The notes under the pieces: generated by a model
What the model was told of the DNA's origin: nothing
Seen by the model: only the letters and a program-made list of their open reading frames with translations
Database searches by the model: none
NCBI RefSeq assembly: GCF_000877395.1
Contig: NZ_JYFE01000023.1
Location: forward strand, 28,665-92,664
Direction of reading: 5' to 3'
From: Jannaschia aquimarina
Lineage (GTDB): Bacteria; Pseudomonadota; Alphaproteobacteria; Rhodobacterales; Rhodobacteraceae
Length of the DNA stretch: 64,000 nt
Program-made: the position numbers and the translations under genes
Shown here: positions 46,560 to 54,784 of the stretch, piece after piece
Layout of the letters: each line of letters begins with the position of its first letter
Numbering within the stretch: the first letter of the stretch is position 1

Positions 46560-47439
46560 CGCATCGCGACCCGCGGTCGTCCTTCTGCATGGCGGCCCGG
46601 GCGGCGGCACGTCCGCGCGGCTGCCGCGCCTCTTCGACCCCGACCGCTGGCACATCGTGACGACCGATCAGCGGGGCGCCGGACGGTCGCGTCCGCATGC
46701 GGGCGAAGACCTGAGCGCGCTCCATGCCAACACCACGGACCATCTCGTCTCCGACCTCGAGCGCCTGCGGTCCCTTTTGGGGATCGATCGATGGACGGTC
46801 TAAGGGGCCTCTTGGGGCACGACGCTCGCGCAGGCCTATGCTCATGCCCACAAGGACCGTGTCGCCGGCCTGATCCTCGCCGCCGTTACTACGACGGGCC
46901 GGTCCGAACTAGACCAGCTCTACGGCGGCGCGGGCATGTTCCTCCCCGAGGCGTTCGAGGCGTTCCAAGCGGGCGCCCCGGAAGGCGCGCCGGGCGTCGG
47001 CATGGCGGAGGCCTATGCGCCGCGCCTTGCGAGCGATGCACCGCGCGTCGCCTTCGACGCCGCGCGAGCTTGGTGCCGGTGGGAGGAGGCCGTGCTGCAA
47101 GTCGACCCGCGCGCCGAGCCGTCGGGACGCTTCGAGGACCCCACCTTCCGCCTCGGCTTCGCGCGCGTCGTGACGCACTACTTCCGGCATCTGGCGTGGC
47201 TCGACCCGCCGCTTCTGGACCGCGCCGCTGACCTTGCGGGTCTTCCGGTAACGCTCATCAACAGCCGGCTCGACCTGTCATGCCCGCTCTCGACCGCGTG
47301 GTCGCTGCATCGGGCGATCCCAGGATCGGCGCTGAAGATCATCCCCGGATCGTTGCACGGAACCCTCTATGGGCCACTCGCAGACGCGATCGTGGAAGCG
47401 GGCGGCGCTCATGCCGACGTCCTTGAGGGTCGCTCGTAG
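46534..47439 (+). pseudogene. pip: Prolyl aminopeptidase (alpha/beta hydrolase) with in-frame stop
   Basis: The frame 46534-47439 reads as one proline iminopeptidase except for TAA at 46801-46803. Before it are LLHGGPGGGTS and TTDQRGAGRSRPH; after it GASWGTTLAQAYAHAHKDRV, the nucleophile elbow, LAAVTTT, WCRWEEAVL and, near the end, the catalytic-acid and histidine regions (NSRLDLSCPL, GSLHG). The stop falls two to four residues before the catalytic serine. The usual 30-residue N-terminus is also missing, since the first 25 bases lie within the rhomboid gene. A single base change such as TTA to TAA would explain the stop; a base-calling error cannot be ruled out. Confidence 0.8.
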
Positions 47440-47578
47440 ACGACCGTTTCGTAGGGTGCAGATCATGAACGCGCTCGCGGCCGTTCCGGACGGGTCTCAT
47501 CGGGTGACGCCGACCGAACCGACCCTGACGAAACAGGGCTGACCTGTCTTGCGGGCATACCTGGCGGAACGTTCCACC

Positions 47579-48349
47579 TTACTCCGGCCGTACGACCCAC
47601 ATCGGCGTGAACGCGGTGATCCCGCCGTCCACCGCGAGCTCGTGACCCGTCACGAACCCGGCCTCCGGGCTGGCGATCCAGGCGATGGCGCGGCCCATCT
47701 CCTCGGCGGTCCCGAAGCAGCCCATCGGGATGAGGTGCTCCAGGGTGGTGCGCTGTGCCTTGTAGGCCTCCTTGGGCATGCCGGTATCCGCATAGAGCAT
47801 CGTCTCGGTCGGACCCGGCGAGACGGCGTTCACGCGGACGCCGCGCGGTGCCATCTCCTGGGCGAGGGAGCGGGTCAGGTTGGCGGCGGCGGCCTTGGCG
47901 GCACCGTAGGCGTGGCAACCGGGTCCGAAGAAGTCGTTGATGGCCCCGGTGATCAGCACGATCGACCCGCCCTCGGGGATGCGGTCCGCGAGCGCCTGCA
48001 CGGTAAAGAGCGGCCCCTTCACGAGGACGTCGAACTGCGCGTCGAAATCGTCCTCGGTCTGGTGCGCGAGCGGCTGGAACCGCGCGAAGCCAGCGTTGAG
48101 AATAAGGATGTCGGGTGCGGCGCCGTGCGCGTCGAGCTGTCCGGGTAGCGCGCGAATGGCGGCTATGTCAGCCCCGTCGGAGACGATTGCCTTTCCTCCG
48201 ACGTCCTCGGCGGCCGTCTTGAGCTTCTTCTCGTCCCGTCCGGTGAGGATCGCCGTGGCTCCGCACTCGGCGAGGAACTTTGCGGCGGCGAGGCCGATGC
48301 CGCTGGAGCCGCCGGTGACGAGGGCGGTCTTGCCGGTGAGGTCGGTCAT
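47579..48349 (-). CDS. Short-chain dehydrogenase/reductase family protein
   Basis: The 256-residue Rossmann-fold protein has TALVTGGSSGIG (cofactor loop), ILNAGFARF, and YGAAKAAAANL with catalytic tyrosine and lysine. GHELAVDGG is typical of classical SDRs. The position normally held by the catalytic serine reads TGAIND, suggesting alanine there. NADP(H) or NAD(H) preference and substrate are unclear. ATG 48349 is preferred to 48364 because GAAAGA precedes it and homology starts there. It reads leftward after the DUF2461 gene with about 30 bases between. Confidence 0.88.
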   Translation of the reverse strand: MTDLTGKTALVTGGSSGIGLAAAKFLAECGATAILTGRDEKKLKTAAEDVGGKAIVSDGADIAAIRALPGQLDAHGAAPDILILNAGFARFQPLAHQTEDDFDAQFDVLVKGPLFTVQALADRIPEGGSIVLITGAINDFFGPGCHAYGAAKAAAANLTRSLAQEMAPRGVRVNAVSPGPTETMLYADTGMPKEAYKAQRTTLEHLIPMGCFGTAEEMGRAIAWIASPEAGFVTGHELAVDGGITAFTPMWVVRPE

Positions 48350-48380
48350 GTCCGTGTCTTTCATCGTGTTGGAGAGGAGG

Positions 48381-49061
48381 TCAGCCGCGCGCGGCGCGCC
48401 CGAAGGCGATGAGCGGCGCGACGGCTAGCGCGGTCGCGGCGATGCGCTCGGGCGCGGTGCCGTCGAGCCATGCCGACTTCGGCAGGTCGCCCCGAACGAG
48501 CAGGCTCTTAAGCTTGAGTTCGTCCGCCAGCGGCCCATCGGCATGGTCGGCATAACCGCGCGGCATCGAGGTCAGGCTGTCGTCGCGAACCAGCGCGCCA
48601 CCCCGGGCCTCGATCTCGGCCTTCGTGTCAGCCCGGTCGTCCGACTTCGCCACGATCCGGTCGCGCAGAACGTTTAGCGCCTTCGTGGGGAGCTTGTAGT
48701 ATCCGCCCCCCGCCCAGCCGCCGTCGGGGGATAGCTCGACATAGACGACCCCGTCGGTCTCCTTCTTGGCACCCGACGGCGTCAGCAGGCCCGCGACGCT
48801 CTCGCGGTAGGGCCGCTTGTCCTTCGAGAAGCGAACGTCGCGGTTCATGCGGAACATCGTGTCCGCGCTGCCCATCAGCTCCATGTCGGTGCCTGGCAGC
48901 CGGGCGGAGACGGCATGCAGCGTCGCGGCAAAAGGGGCCTGGAGGGACGCCTTCACTTCGTCGCAGTGCGCGTCGAACCAGTCCTTGCTGTTGTCGGCCG
49001 CGAGCCCGTCCAGCAGATCGAAGGATTTCTGCGTGATCTTGGGCGTCTCGGTCTCGTTCAT
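48381..49061 (-). CDS. DUF2461-family protein
   Basis: A 226-residue protein of the DUF2461 (TIGR02453) family. SFDLLDGLAADNSKDWFDAH, then DTMFRMNRDVRFSKDKRPYRESVAGLL and GGYYKLPTKALNVLRDRI are family hallmarks. The function is unknown. The ATG overlaps the Rieske oxygenase gene stop (ATGA), so the two are co-translated although they have no obvious biochemical link. Confidence 0.9.
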   Translation of the reverse strand: MNETETPKITQKSFDLLDGLAADNSKDWFDAHCDEVKASLQAPFAATLHAVSARLPGTDMELMGSADTMFRMNRDVRFSKDKRPYRESVAGLLTPSGAKKETDGVVYVELSPDGGWAGGGYYKLPTKALNVLRDRIVAKSDDRADTKAEIEARGGALVRDDSLTSMPRGYADHADGPLADELKLKSLLVRGDLPKSAWLDGTAPERIAATALAVAPLIAFGRAARG

Positions 49062-50074
49062 TCCGCGGCCTCCACCGCATCAGCCCCACGCGGCGGCAGG
49101 GTCGGCTCGACGAAGGTCTTCCAGTGGTAGCGCTGGAAGGCGATGGTGCTGGCGTCGGCTGGCATGGAAATCTCGGCCGTGGGCGCGGGCACGCGGGAGG
49201 GCCATGCGGTCTCGACGTTGCGCTTGTCCTCGTTGAGGACGACGATGTTGAGCTTGTCGGCGGCAGCCCAGGCCGGGTTGCCCCGCCCGAAGTTGCGGCG
49301 GGGCACGACGAACTGGTTGCTACGCCCCTCCGTCGTTGGCGTGCAGAAGATGTGAAGATACCATTCCTTCGGCACGCGCGCGCCGCCTTGCTTTGTCTCT
49401 CCCTTGACCGGGACCTTGGGCGACATGCCGTTGGGCGGCAGGAAGGCCAGCCAGCCCGCGTCGCTCTCGCCGCCGGTTACAGGGTCCGTCAGGCCCCAAT
49501 CCATCTCGTAGGCCCCGCCGCCCGTCTCGCGCAAGTCGAGCTTCAGGTGCGCCGCGTCCACCTTGCCGATCTTGCGGCCCAGCCCCGCGCCGATGGTGCG
49601 GGCACGGACGAAGGGGATATGAGCGACGTCCAGCATGGTCTGGATCGCGCGGGACCAATGCGCATCCCATTCGCGCACGATCATGTCGCCATGCCATCCG
49701 GGCTCAGTCATTGAGGGCGGCAGCGAGGGCATAGGCGGGACAGCCTCGTCCACCTCCAGCACGCGGGTAAAAAGCCAGATCAGCCCGCCCGCCTCGCGCG
49801 CGGCCAGCCGACCGGCACGGACTTTGGCGGGCCGCTCGGCCCCCGTCACCAGCGGGATGGACCGGCAGACTCCATCGCCGCCGAAGCGCCAAGCGTGGAA
49901 GGGGCACTGGATCGCCCCGCCCTCCACCACCTTGCCGACCGACAGCTTAGCGGAGCGGTGGGGGCACTGATCGACCAGCGCCTGCACCGCGCCCTCGGCC
50001 CGCCAGAGCACGACGGGCACGTCGTCCACGGCGATCCCAAGAGGCTTCGACTTCAGATCATGGGAGAACGCCAC
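49058..50074 (-). CDS. Rieske [2Fe-2S] oxygenase-like protein with an altered iron site
   Basis: The visible 338-residue frame has a Rieske cluster motif: CPHR (C37, H39) and CPFH (C57, H60). It then has an oxygenase-like region. The mononuclear iron motif, usually D-x2-H-x4-H, reads LDVAHIPFVR, so the last histidine is arginine. The GTG at 50074 is the first start codon in the frame, but conserved family sequence (IPDHWVP in front of AFSHDLK) is encoded immediately upstream without an ATG, GTG or TTG. So the start is unsettled or the 5' end has a frameshift. A reductase gene is not adjacent. It may be decaying or catalytically unusual. Confidence 0.8.
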   Translation of the reverse strand: MAFSHDLKSKPLGIAVDDVPVVLWRAEGAVQALVDQCPHRSAKLSVGKVVEGGAIQCPFHAWRFGGDGVCRSIPLVTGAERPAKVRAGRLAAREAGGLIWLFTRVLEVDEAVPPMPSLPPSMTEPGWHGDMIVREWDAHWSRAIQTMLDVAHIPFVRARTIGAGLGRKIGKVDAAHLKLDLRETGGGAYEMDWGLTDPVTGGESDAGWLAFLPPNGMSPKVPVKGETKQGGARVPKEWYLHIFCTPTTEGRSNQFVVPRRNFGRGNPAWAAADKLNIVVLNEDKRNVETAWPSRVPAPTAEISMPADASTIAFQRYHWKTFVEPTLPPRGADAVEAAE

Positions 50075-50240
50075 TGGAACCCAATGATCTGGGATTGACG
50101 GAGACGGGACGCATCCTCGGGTCGGCGCGTCGATGGCATGAAGGGTCCTGTCGCTGGCGGTAATCTGTCCCTCTCGTTCGATTGGTCTGTCCCGGCGGTT
50201 GGACGACGAGATGGGGCGGCATACATCTTGGGACCAATAG

Positions 50241-50263
50241 AGATGTGCGATTCAGCCATCTCC
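50241..50263. promoter_or_regulatory. LysR-type binding box (T-N11-A)
   Basis: GAGATG and CATCTC are separated by eleven bases, giving the classic LysR T-N11-A dyad, 25 bases before the LysR start. A second pair, ACATCT (50224-50229) and AGATGT (50242-50247), overlaps it. Fits control of the divergent Rieske-DUF2461 genes and autoregulation. Confidence 0.55.
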
Positions 50264-50287
50264 GAACGGTTATGATTGGATCGCCCC

Positions 50288-51226
50288 ATGGACCTGCGCC
50301 AGATGGGGATCTTCGCCATCCTCGCCGAGGAGCTGCATTTCGGGCGGACGGCGCATCGGATGCACACGGCGCAGCCCGTCATCTCCAAGGCCATCAAGGA
50401 CATGGAGGCCGAGGTTGGCACCCGCCTCGTCGAGCGACCCTCGCGCAAGGTGGAGCTGACACGCGCAGGCCGCGCCTTCCTCGCCTCCGCCGAGGCGGCG
50501 CTTCAGCATGCGGATACCGCGATCCGCGCGGCGCGCACGTCGACAGAAGACGGGATCGAGCGGCTGACCCTCGGCCTCACCATCGGCGCCGCACAACCTG
50601 CGGCAGGCGATCTGGTTGCGCGCTTCCAAGCCGCGAACCCGGTCGCCGAGGTCGGCGTCATCGAGATCGACGAGGCAGGCCTGGGTCGCGCGCTCGCGGA
50701 AGGCGAGATCGATGCCGCCATCGCCTGGGACCGGTCCATCCCGGCCGGGCTGCACTCGCGCGAGGCCTTCGAGGTCGAGATGAAGGTGCTGCTACCCGAG
50801 GACCATCCGCTCGCCGCTCAAGCGGCGATCCGTACCTCGCAGCTCGACGGCCTGCCCGTCATCATGCCCGCCCGCGCCAAGCAGCCGATCCTCGCAGAGA
50901 CCTACCGGGCTTATTGCGAAGCCGAAGGCGTCGCGCCCGCTTCGACCCTCGAGGTCTCGACGACGGCCGACCTCTTCGCGATGGTGTCAGGCGGCGCGGG
51001 CGTCGGCCATGCCCCGATGCCGGACGGCTTGGCCTATCCCGGCATCGTCATCCGGCCGCAAAGCCCGCGCTTCACCCTGCGCTACAATCTCGTCTGGGCG
51101 CGCGAGACGGAGACGGTGCTTTCGATCCTCGGGGTCCTGAACGCGATGCGGCCGCGGAGGGAACGCGAAAGGAACGGTCGCGATGCGACCGGCGCGGACG
51201 CCGACGCTTCGGCTGCCCTCGTATGA
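50288..51226 (+). CDS. LysR-family transcription regulator
   Basis: The 312-residue protein has an N-terminal winged helix-turn-helix (MGIFAILAEELHFGRTAHRMH, then TAQPVISKAIKDME and RLVERPSRKVELTRAG). A periplasmic-binding-like effector domain follows (about 90-290). It diverges from the Rieske/DUF2461 genes and most likely regulates them. The start is the ATG at 50288; a TTG at 50276 would add four residues. A predicted binding box lies just upstream. Confidence 0.9.
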   Translation: MDLRQMGIFAILAEELHFGRTAHRMHTAQPVISKAIKDMEAEVGTRLVERPSRKVELTRAGRAFLASAEAALQHADTAIRAARTSTEDGIERLTLGLTIGAAQPAAGDLVARFQAANPVAEVGVIEIDEAGLGRALAEGEIDAAIAWDRSIPAGLHSREAFEVEMKVLLPEDHPLAAQAAIRTSQLDGLPVIMPARAKQPILAETYRAYCEAEGVAPASTLEVSTTADLFAMVSGGAGVGHAPMPDGLAYPGIVIRPQSPRFTLRYNLVWARETETVLSILGVLNAMRPRRERERNGRDATGADADASAALV

Positions 51227-51279
51227 CGTTCCGCTACCGCGTCATCGGAAGTCTCAGCCCGACCCACAGCCCGTCATCG

Positions 51280-52419
51280 TCAGCGATCTTCGCGTCCGGC
51301 GAGGAACTCACCGAACGGTCGCAGCGGCTCGACATGCTGGCACAGGACGCGCAGGCAGACGAGCAGGGGCACGGCCATGATCATGCCCATCACCGACCAG
51401 AGCCAGGCCCAGAACGCCACGGCGATCAAGATCACCACGGTGTTGAGGCGCAGGCGCCGACCGACCAGCCAGGGGGTGACCACCTGCCCCTCCACCGACG
51501 TTAGGGCGAAGTAGACGGCGGCCACGACGAAGGCGTCGAAGGCGGTAGGCAAGGTCACCAGGGCGACGGCGAAGGAGATTGCGACGCCCCCGATCGCGCC
51601 GAGGAAGGGCACGAAGTTGAGTGCGAAGGCCAGGAGGCCGAAGGCCAGCGGGCTGGGCATGCCGAGGAGCGCCATGGCGAGGCCGACCGCGAGACCCAGG
51701 CCCGCATTGATGACCGTGATCGACAGGAGGTAGCGCGAGACGTCGCGCTCGATGTCGTAGGCTATCTGGAGCGCGCGCTTCTTCTCGGTGAGCGTCGGCA
51801 TCACGCGCACCAGCCGCTCGTAGAAGAGGCTGCCCGAGGCGAGGATGAAGAACGTGAGGATCAGCACGAAGACGGTCTGCGCCACGATTAGCGGCGCGCC
51901 GAGCGCCACTGTCGTCAACGGCCCCTGCTCCGCTATGACCACCTCCACCGGGGCCGCTTCGGTGCCCTCCCCGGATGCGGCGGCCTCCTCGATCTGGCGC
52001 CCCGCTTCGCTGACCGCTTCCGCGTAGCCCGCGAGGACGCGCAGCTTGCGCTCCGCCTCGCGGGCGATGCCGGGCGCATCCTCGAGCCAGCCGGATACCG
52101 GCAGCGCCAGCGAGAAGGACGTCGCGGCGAGACCCGCGAGCAGCCCCAAGACGATCGCCAGGGCCGCGACCGGCTCGGGCACACCACGCCGGCGGAACCA
52201 ACGGCAGAGAGGGCTGAAGACGAGCGCGAGCAGGAAGGCCATGATGACCGGGACGACGAAGACCCGCGCGACGGCGAGCGCGGCGAGCACCGCCAGGATG
52301 GCCAGGACGATGATCGCCCAGCCGACGGCTGTCCCGAGCCCGGTGCCTGCGACCACAGTGCGGGTCTCCAGCGATCGTGGGTCGCCCCCTTCTTCCAGCG
52401 TTTCTTCTACGTTCGTCAT
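51280..52419 (-). CDS. AI-2E-family (PerM/TqsA-type) membrane permease
   Basis: The 379-residue membrane protein has about eight helices and the family's long cytoplasmic loop. FVVPVIMAFLLALVFSPLCRW and FVPFLGAIGGVAISFAVAL are typical, as is VEGQVVTPWLVGRRLRLNTVVILI. Members export AI-2 or small osmolytes; the cargo here is unknown. The ATG at 52419 is chosen because AAGGGACGAG precedes it and the upstream 48 in-frame codons are low-complexity. It converges on the LysR gene. Confidence 0.88.
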   Translation of the reverse strand: MTNVEETLEEGGDPRSLETRTVVAGTGLGTAVGWAIIVLAILAVLAALAVARVFVVPVIMAFLLALVFSPLCRWFRRRGVPEPVAALAIVLGLLAGLAATSFSLALPVSGWLEDAPGIAREAERKLRVLAGYAEAVSEAGRQIEEAAASGEGTEAAPVEVVIAEQGPLTTVALGAPLIVAQTVFVLILTFFILASGSLFYERLVRVMPTLTEKKRALQIAYDIERDVSRYLLSITVINAGLGLAVGLAMALLGMPSPLAFGLLAFALNFVPFLGAIGGVAISFAVALVTLPTAFDAFVVAAVYFALTSVEGQVVTPWLVGRRLRLNTVVILIAVAFWAWLWSVMGMIMAVPLLVCLRVLCQHVEPLRPFGEFLAGREDR

Positions 52420-52781
52420 CCATCTCGTCCCTTGCGGCGCCTCATCATCTAGCGCGGAAGGCGACGCCGTGGGTGGAAATCCTGGCTTAGGGCTGGCCGA
52501 GCCGAGCGGCGGACGTTCGGCCTGCAGAACTTGCAAAGCGTCCGCCCAATCAGTCTCGTGCACAAGATCGACCGTGTCGTTCCACGGTCCGCCGAACTAC
52601 GGGACGCTGGTCCTTTCGCGGAAGGCAGTCTGGCCCCAATTCAGGCTCCCTCAATCCCCGTCAACTGGCCGTACAGGCGTGCCTGGCGACGATCTTGACA
52701 CTGGAAGTGTGAGTTTTGGCGTTTCGTGCTACCGTCTAGCGATTGATACAGTCCGGTCTCCGCGCCGGGACCGAGGGGGCC
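52420..52781. other. Divergent intergenic region, no gene seen
   Basis: About 362 bases between the AI-2E permease and the kinase gene. Both possible N-terminal extensions look spurious. TTGACA at 52695-52700 is a possible -35 for the kinase. ACACT-GGA-AGTGT (52698-52710) forms a 13-base palindrome overlapping it. No -10 is convincing. Confidence 0.4.
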
Positions 52782-53867
52782 ATGCCAGACACACTACACG
52801 CCACGCCCGCCGTAGTGGTCCCGCCCGGAGCCGAACAGGACCCCGAGCACTTCCTTGAACGGATCGCGACCGTCGCGCCCGCGATCCTCTACGTCTTCGA
52901 CCTGGAGACGATGGAGAACGTCTGGGTCAACCGTTCGCTCTTCGCCTATCTCGGCCACAGCGAGGCAGACATCCGCGCCATGGGCGACGGTATCATGAGC
53001 GATCTCATGCACCCGGACGATTACGCACGCTTCCCCGCCCACATCGATGTCCTCAAGGCCTTGAACACCGACGGGACCGCGAAATTCGAGTACCGGATGC
53101 GGACCAAGGACGGACGATGGGTCTGGCTGCATTCGCACGAGGCGCCCTACCAGCGGGCGGAGGACGGCACGGTGCGCCGTATTGTCGGCTCGGCTCACGA
53201 CATCACCGCGATCAAGGAGGCCAGCGAGCGCGTCGAGCTCGTCTCCTCGGAGCTGCTGCACCGCGTGCGCAACATCTTCACCGTCGTCGGCGCGATGGTC
53301 TCGATGGCGGGGCGCAGCGCGCCGGAGGCGCGGGCGGCCTTCGACGATCTGCGCGGCCGCATCGGGGCGCTGTCGCAGGCCCACGACGTGGCGCTGCAGA
53401 CGATCGACACGAGCCGCATCTCGGCCGGCGATATCATCGAGCGGACCTTGGCCCCGTACCGGCAGACCTCGCCTATCAAGGTGCGGGCCGAAGGCGTCGA
53501 TGTCCTGACCCAGACTGCGGCGTCCCTCGGACTCGTACTACACGAACTGGCCACGAATGCGGTGAAGTATGGCGGCCTGCGCAACGGGGACGGCGGGCTC
53601 GACCTCAGCGTGACACGCGACGGCGACGCCTTCGAGATCGACTGGCGGGAGCGCATCGCGCCGCCCCTCGACGCCTCGGTCTTCGCGGCCTCGAAGGACG
53701 GGTTCGGCACGAAGATGATCCGCCAGGCCGTTCGGCAGCTCGGCGGAACCTTCGAGCGCCATCTCGAGGCCGACGGGCTGCACGTCACCATCCGCTTCGG
53801 GGAAACGGCAGCGGCTTTGGGAGCAGCCATTCGGTCGTCGACGCGCTGCGACCGGCTCAATCCTTAG
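52782..53867 (+). CDS. PAS-domain sensor histidine kinase, HWE family
   Basis: The 361-residue soluble kinase has one PAS domain (about 30-155, AILYVFDLETMENVWVN and EYRMRTKDGRWVWLHSHE). The HWE-family kinase core follows: phosphorylated histidine in ELLHRVRNIFTVVGAMVSM, N-box HELATNAVKYGGL, and the diagnostic WRE in IDWRER. There are no membrane helices. HWE kinases often act in light or general-stress signalling. PAS ligand residues for a LOV flavin are not seen. No response regulator is adjacent. It converges with the globin gene (11 bases overlap). Confidence 0.92.
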   Translation: MPDTLHATPAVVVPPGAEQDPEHFLERIATVAPAILYVFDLETMENVWVNRSLFAYLGHSEADIRAMGDGIMSDLMHPDDYARFPAHIDVLKALNTDGTAKFEYRMRTKDGRWVWLHSHEAPYQRAEDGTVRRIVGSAHDITAIKEASERVELVSSELLHRVRNIFTVVGAMVSMAGRSAPEARAAFDDLRGRIGALSQAHDVALQTIDTSRISAGDIIERTLAPYRQTSPIKVRAEGVDVLTQTAASLGLVLHELATNAVKYGGLRNGDGGLDLSVTRDGDAFEIDWRERIAPPLDASVFAASKDGFGTKMIRQAVRQLGGTFERHLEADGLHVTIRFGETAAALGAAIRSSTRCDRLNP

Positions 53868-54333
53868 CCGTCTCCGGCTGCCACGGGCCTCCGGTCTCGC
53901 CCCATCCCCATTCCGGCATCGGCGCATCCGCATCGACCTCCGCCCCAGGCTGCGAATTGATCACGGCGAGGCGCGAGCCCCATTCGAGATAGCAAACTAG
54001 AGCGGAGGCGAACTCGGGATCGTGGGGCACGTCCGCATCCTCGTAGGCGTCGAGCAGCAGCGTCATCCAGCGGCGGCGCTGCGCCTCGGTCAGATGCCGC
54101 CCCAGGTGATGCCGGATCATCTCCGGGTGCCCACCGTGATCCACGCTGTAGGCTTTGGGTCCGCCGAACACCTCGCCGATGAAGGCCGCGACATGGGCGG
54201 GGTGGCCCGCGTCCATCTTCGCGAAGACGGGTCCGAGCAGATCGTCCGCCTTCACGCGGTCGTAGAAGTCGGAGGTCAACGCGTTCAGCGCCTCCGACCC
54301 GCCGATCCAGTCGTAGAGCGTCGGCGCCGTCAC
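53857..54333 (-). CDS. Group II truncated haemoglobin
   Basis: A 158-residue 2-over-2 globin (trHbO-like). TLYDWIGGSEALNALTSDFYDRVKADDLLGPVF starts the fold. FGGPKAYSVDHGGHPEMIRHHLG contains the conserved glycine pair and the heme-ligand histidine region; RRRWMTLLLDAY follows. Likely binds O2, NO or peroxide. The GTG start at 54333 overlaps the previous gene's stop (GTGA), so both are translated together. Slightly longer than a minimal trHb by a proline-rich C-terminal tail. Confidence 0.9.
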   Translation of the reverse strand: MTAPTLYDWIGGSEALNALTSDFYDRVKADDLLGPVFAKMDAGHPAHVAAFIGEVFGGPKAYSVDHGGHPEMIRHHLGRHLTEAQRRRWMTLLLDAYEDADVPHDPEFASALVCYLEWGSRLAVINSQPGAEVDADAPMPEWGWGETGGPWQPETAKD

Positions 54334-54608
54334 GGCGCGGCCTCCAGCAGCTGCTCGTAGTGCCGCATCTCCTGGATGTCGTCGTAGAAAGGCTTCACCA
54401 GCGCGAAGAACTCCCGGAACTCGGGCGAGTCGCGAAAGCCCTTCATATGGTCCTCGGCGCTCGTCCATTCGAGCCGGAGGATAAACTGGGTCGGGTCTTC
54501 GACGCAGCGACTGAGGTCGAACGAGGTGCAGTGCGGCGAGGCCATGAGCGGCGCGCGCGCCGCGTCGTAGGCGGCGACGAAGTCGTCCGCTCCAGCGCGA
54601 ATTCGCAT
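54330..54608 (-). CDS. Antibiotic-biosynthesis-monooxygenase-like (ABM) protein
   Basis: A 92-residue ferredoxin-like protein of the ABM/dimeric alpha-beta-barrel superfamily. MRIRAGADDFVAAYDAA, PTQFILRLEWTSAEDHM and FRDSPEFREFFALVKPF fit the fold. Such proteins bind small substrates or heme degradation intermediates. It is coupled to the truncated globin by GTGA, a pairing that suggests a joint role in oxidative or nitrosative chemistry. Confidence 0.85.
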   Translation of the reverse strand: MRIRAGADDFVAAYDAARAPLMASPHCTSFDLSRCVEDPTQFILRLEWTSAEDHMKGFRDSPEFREFFALVKPFYDDIQEMRHYEQLLEAAP

Positions 54609-54784
54609 CTAAGCTTCAGTGGGATCATACGCTATCGGCACGTTTCAAGGATCGAATGGAGCTTAATCACCACAAGTCGTGTGGAGCCTCCAGCGAGCCG
54701 CGGCACTCCCTTCGCTTCTGACGTCCCATCCGAACGGCACGTCTGTCCAACGCCGCCCAAGATCCGCCGCCTATCCTCGCGATC

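Noticed and set aside
47440..47578. Possible terminator CCCTG/CAGGG at 47523-47538
   Set aside because: Five-base stem without a T-tract; too weak to call.
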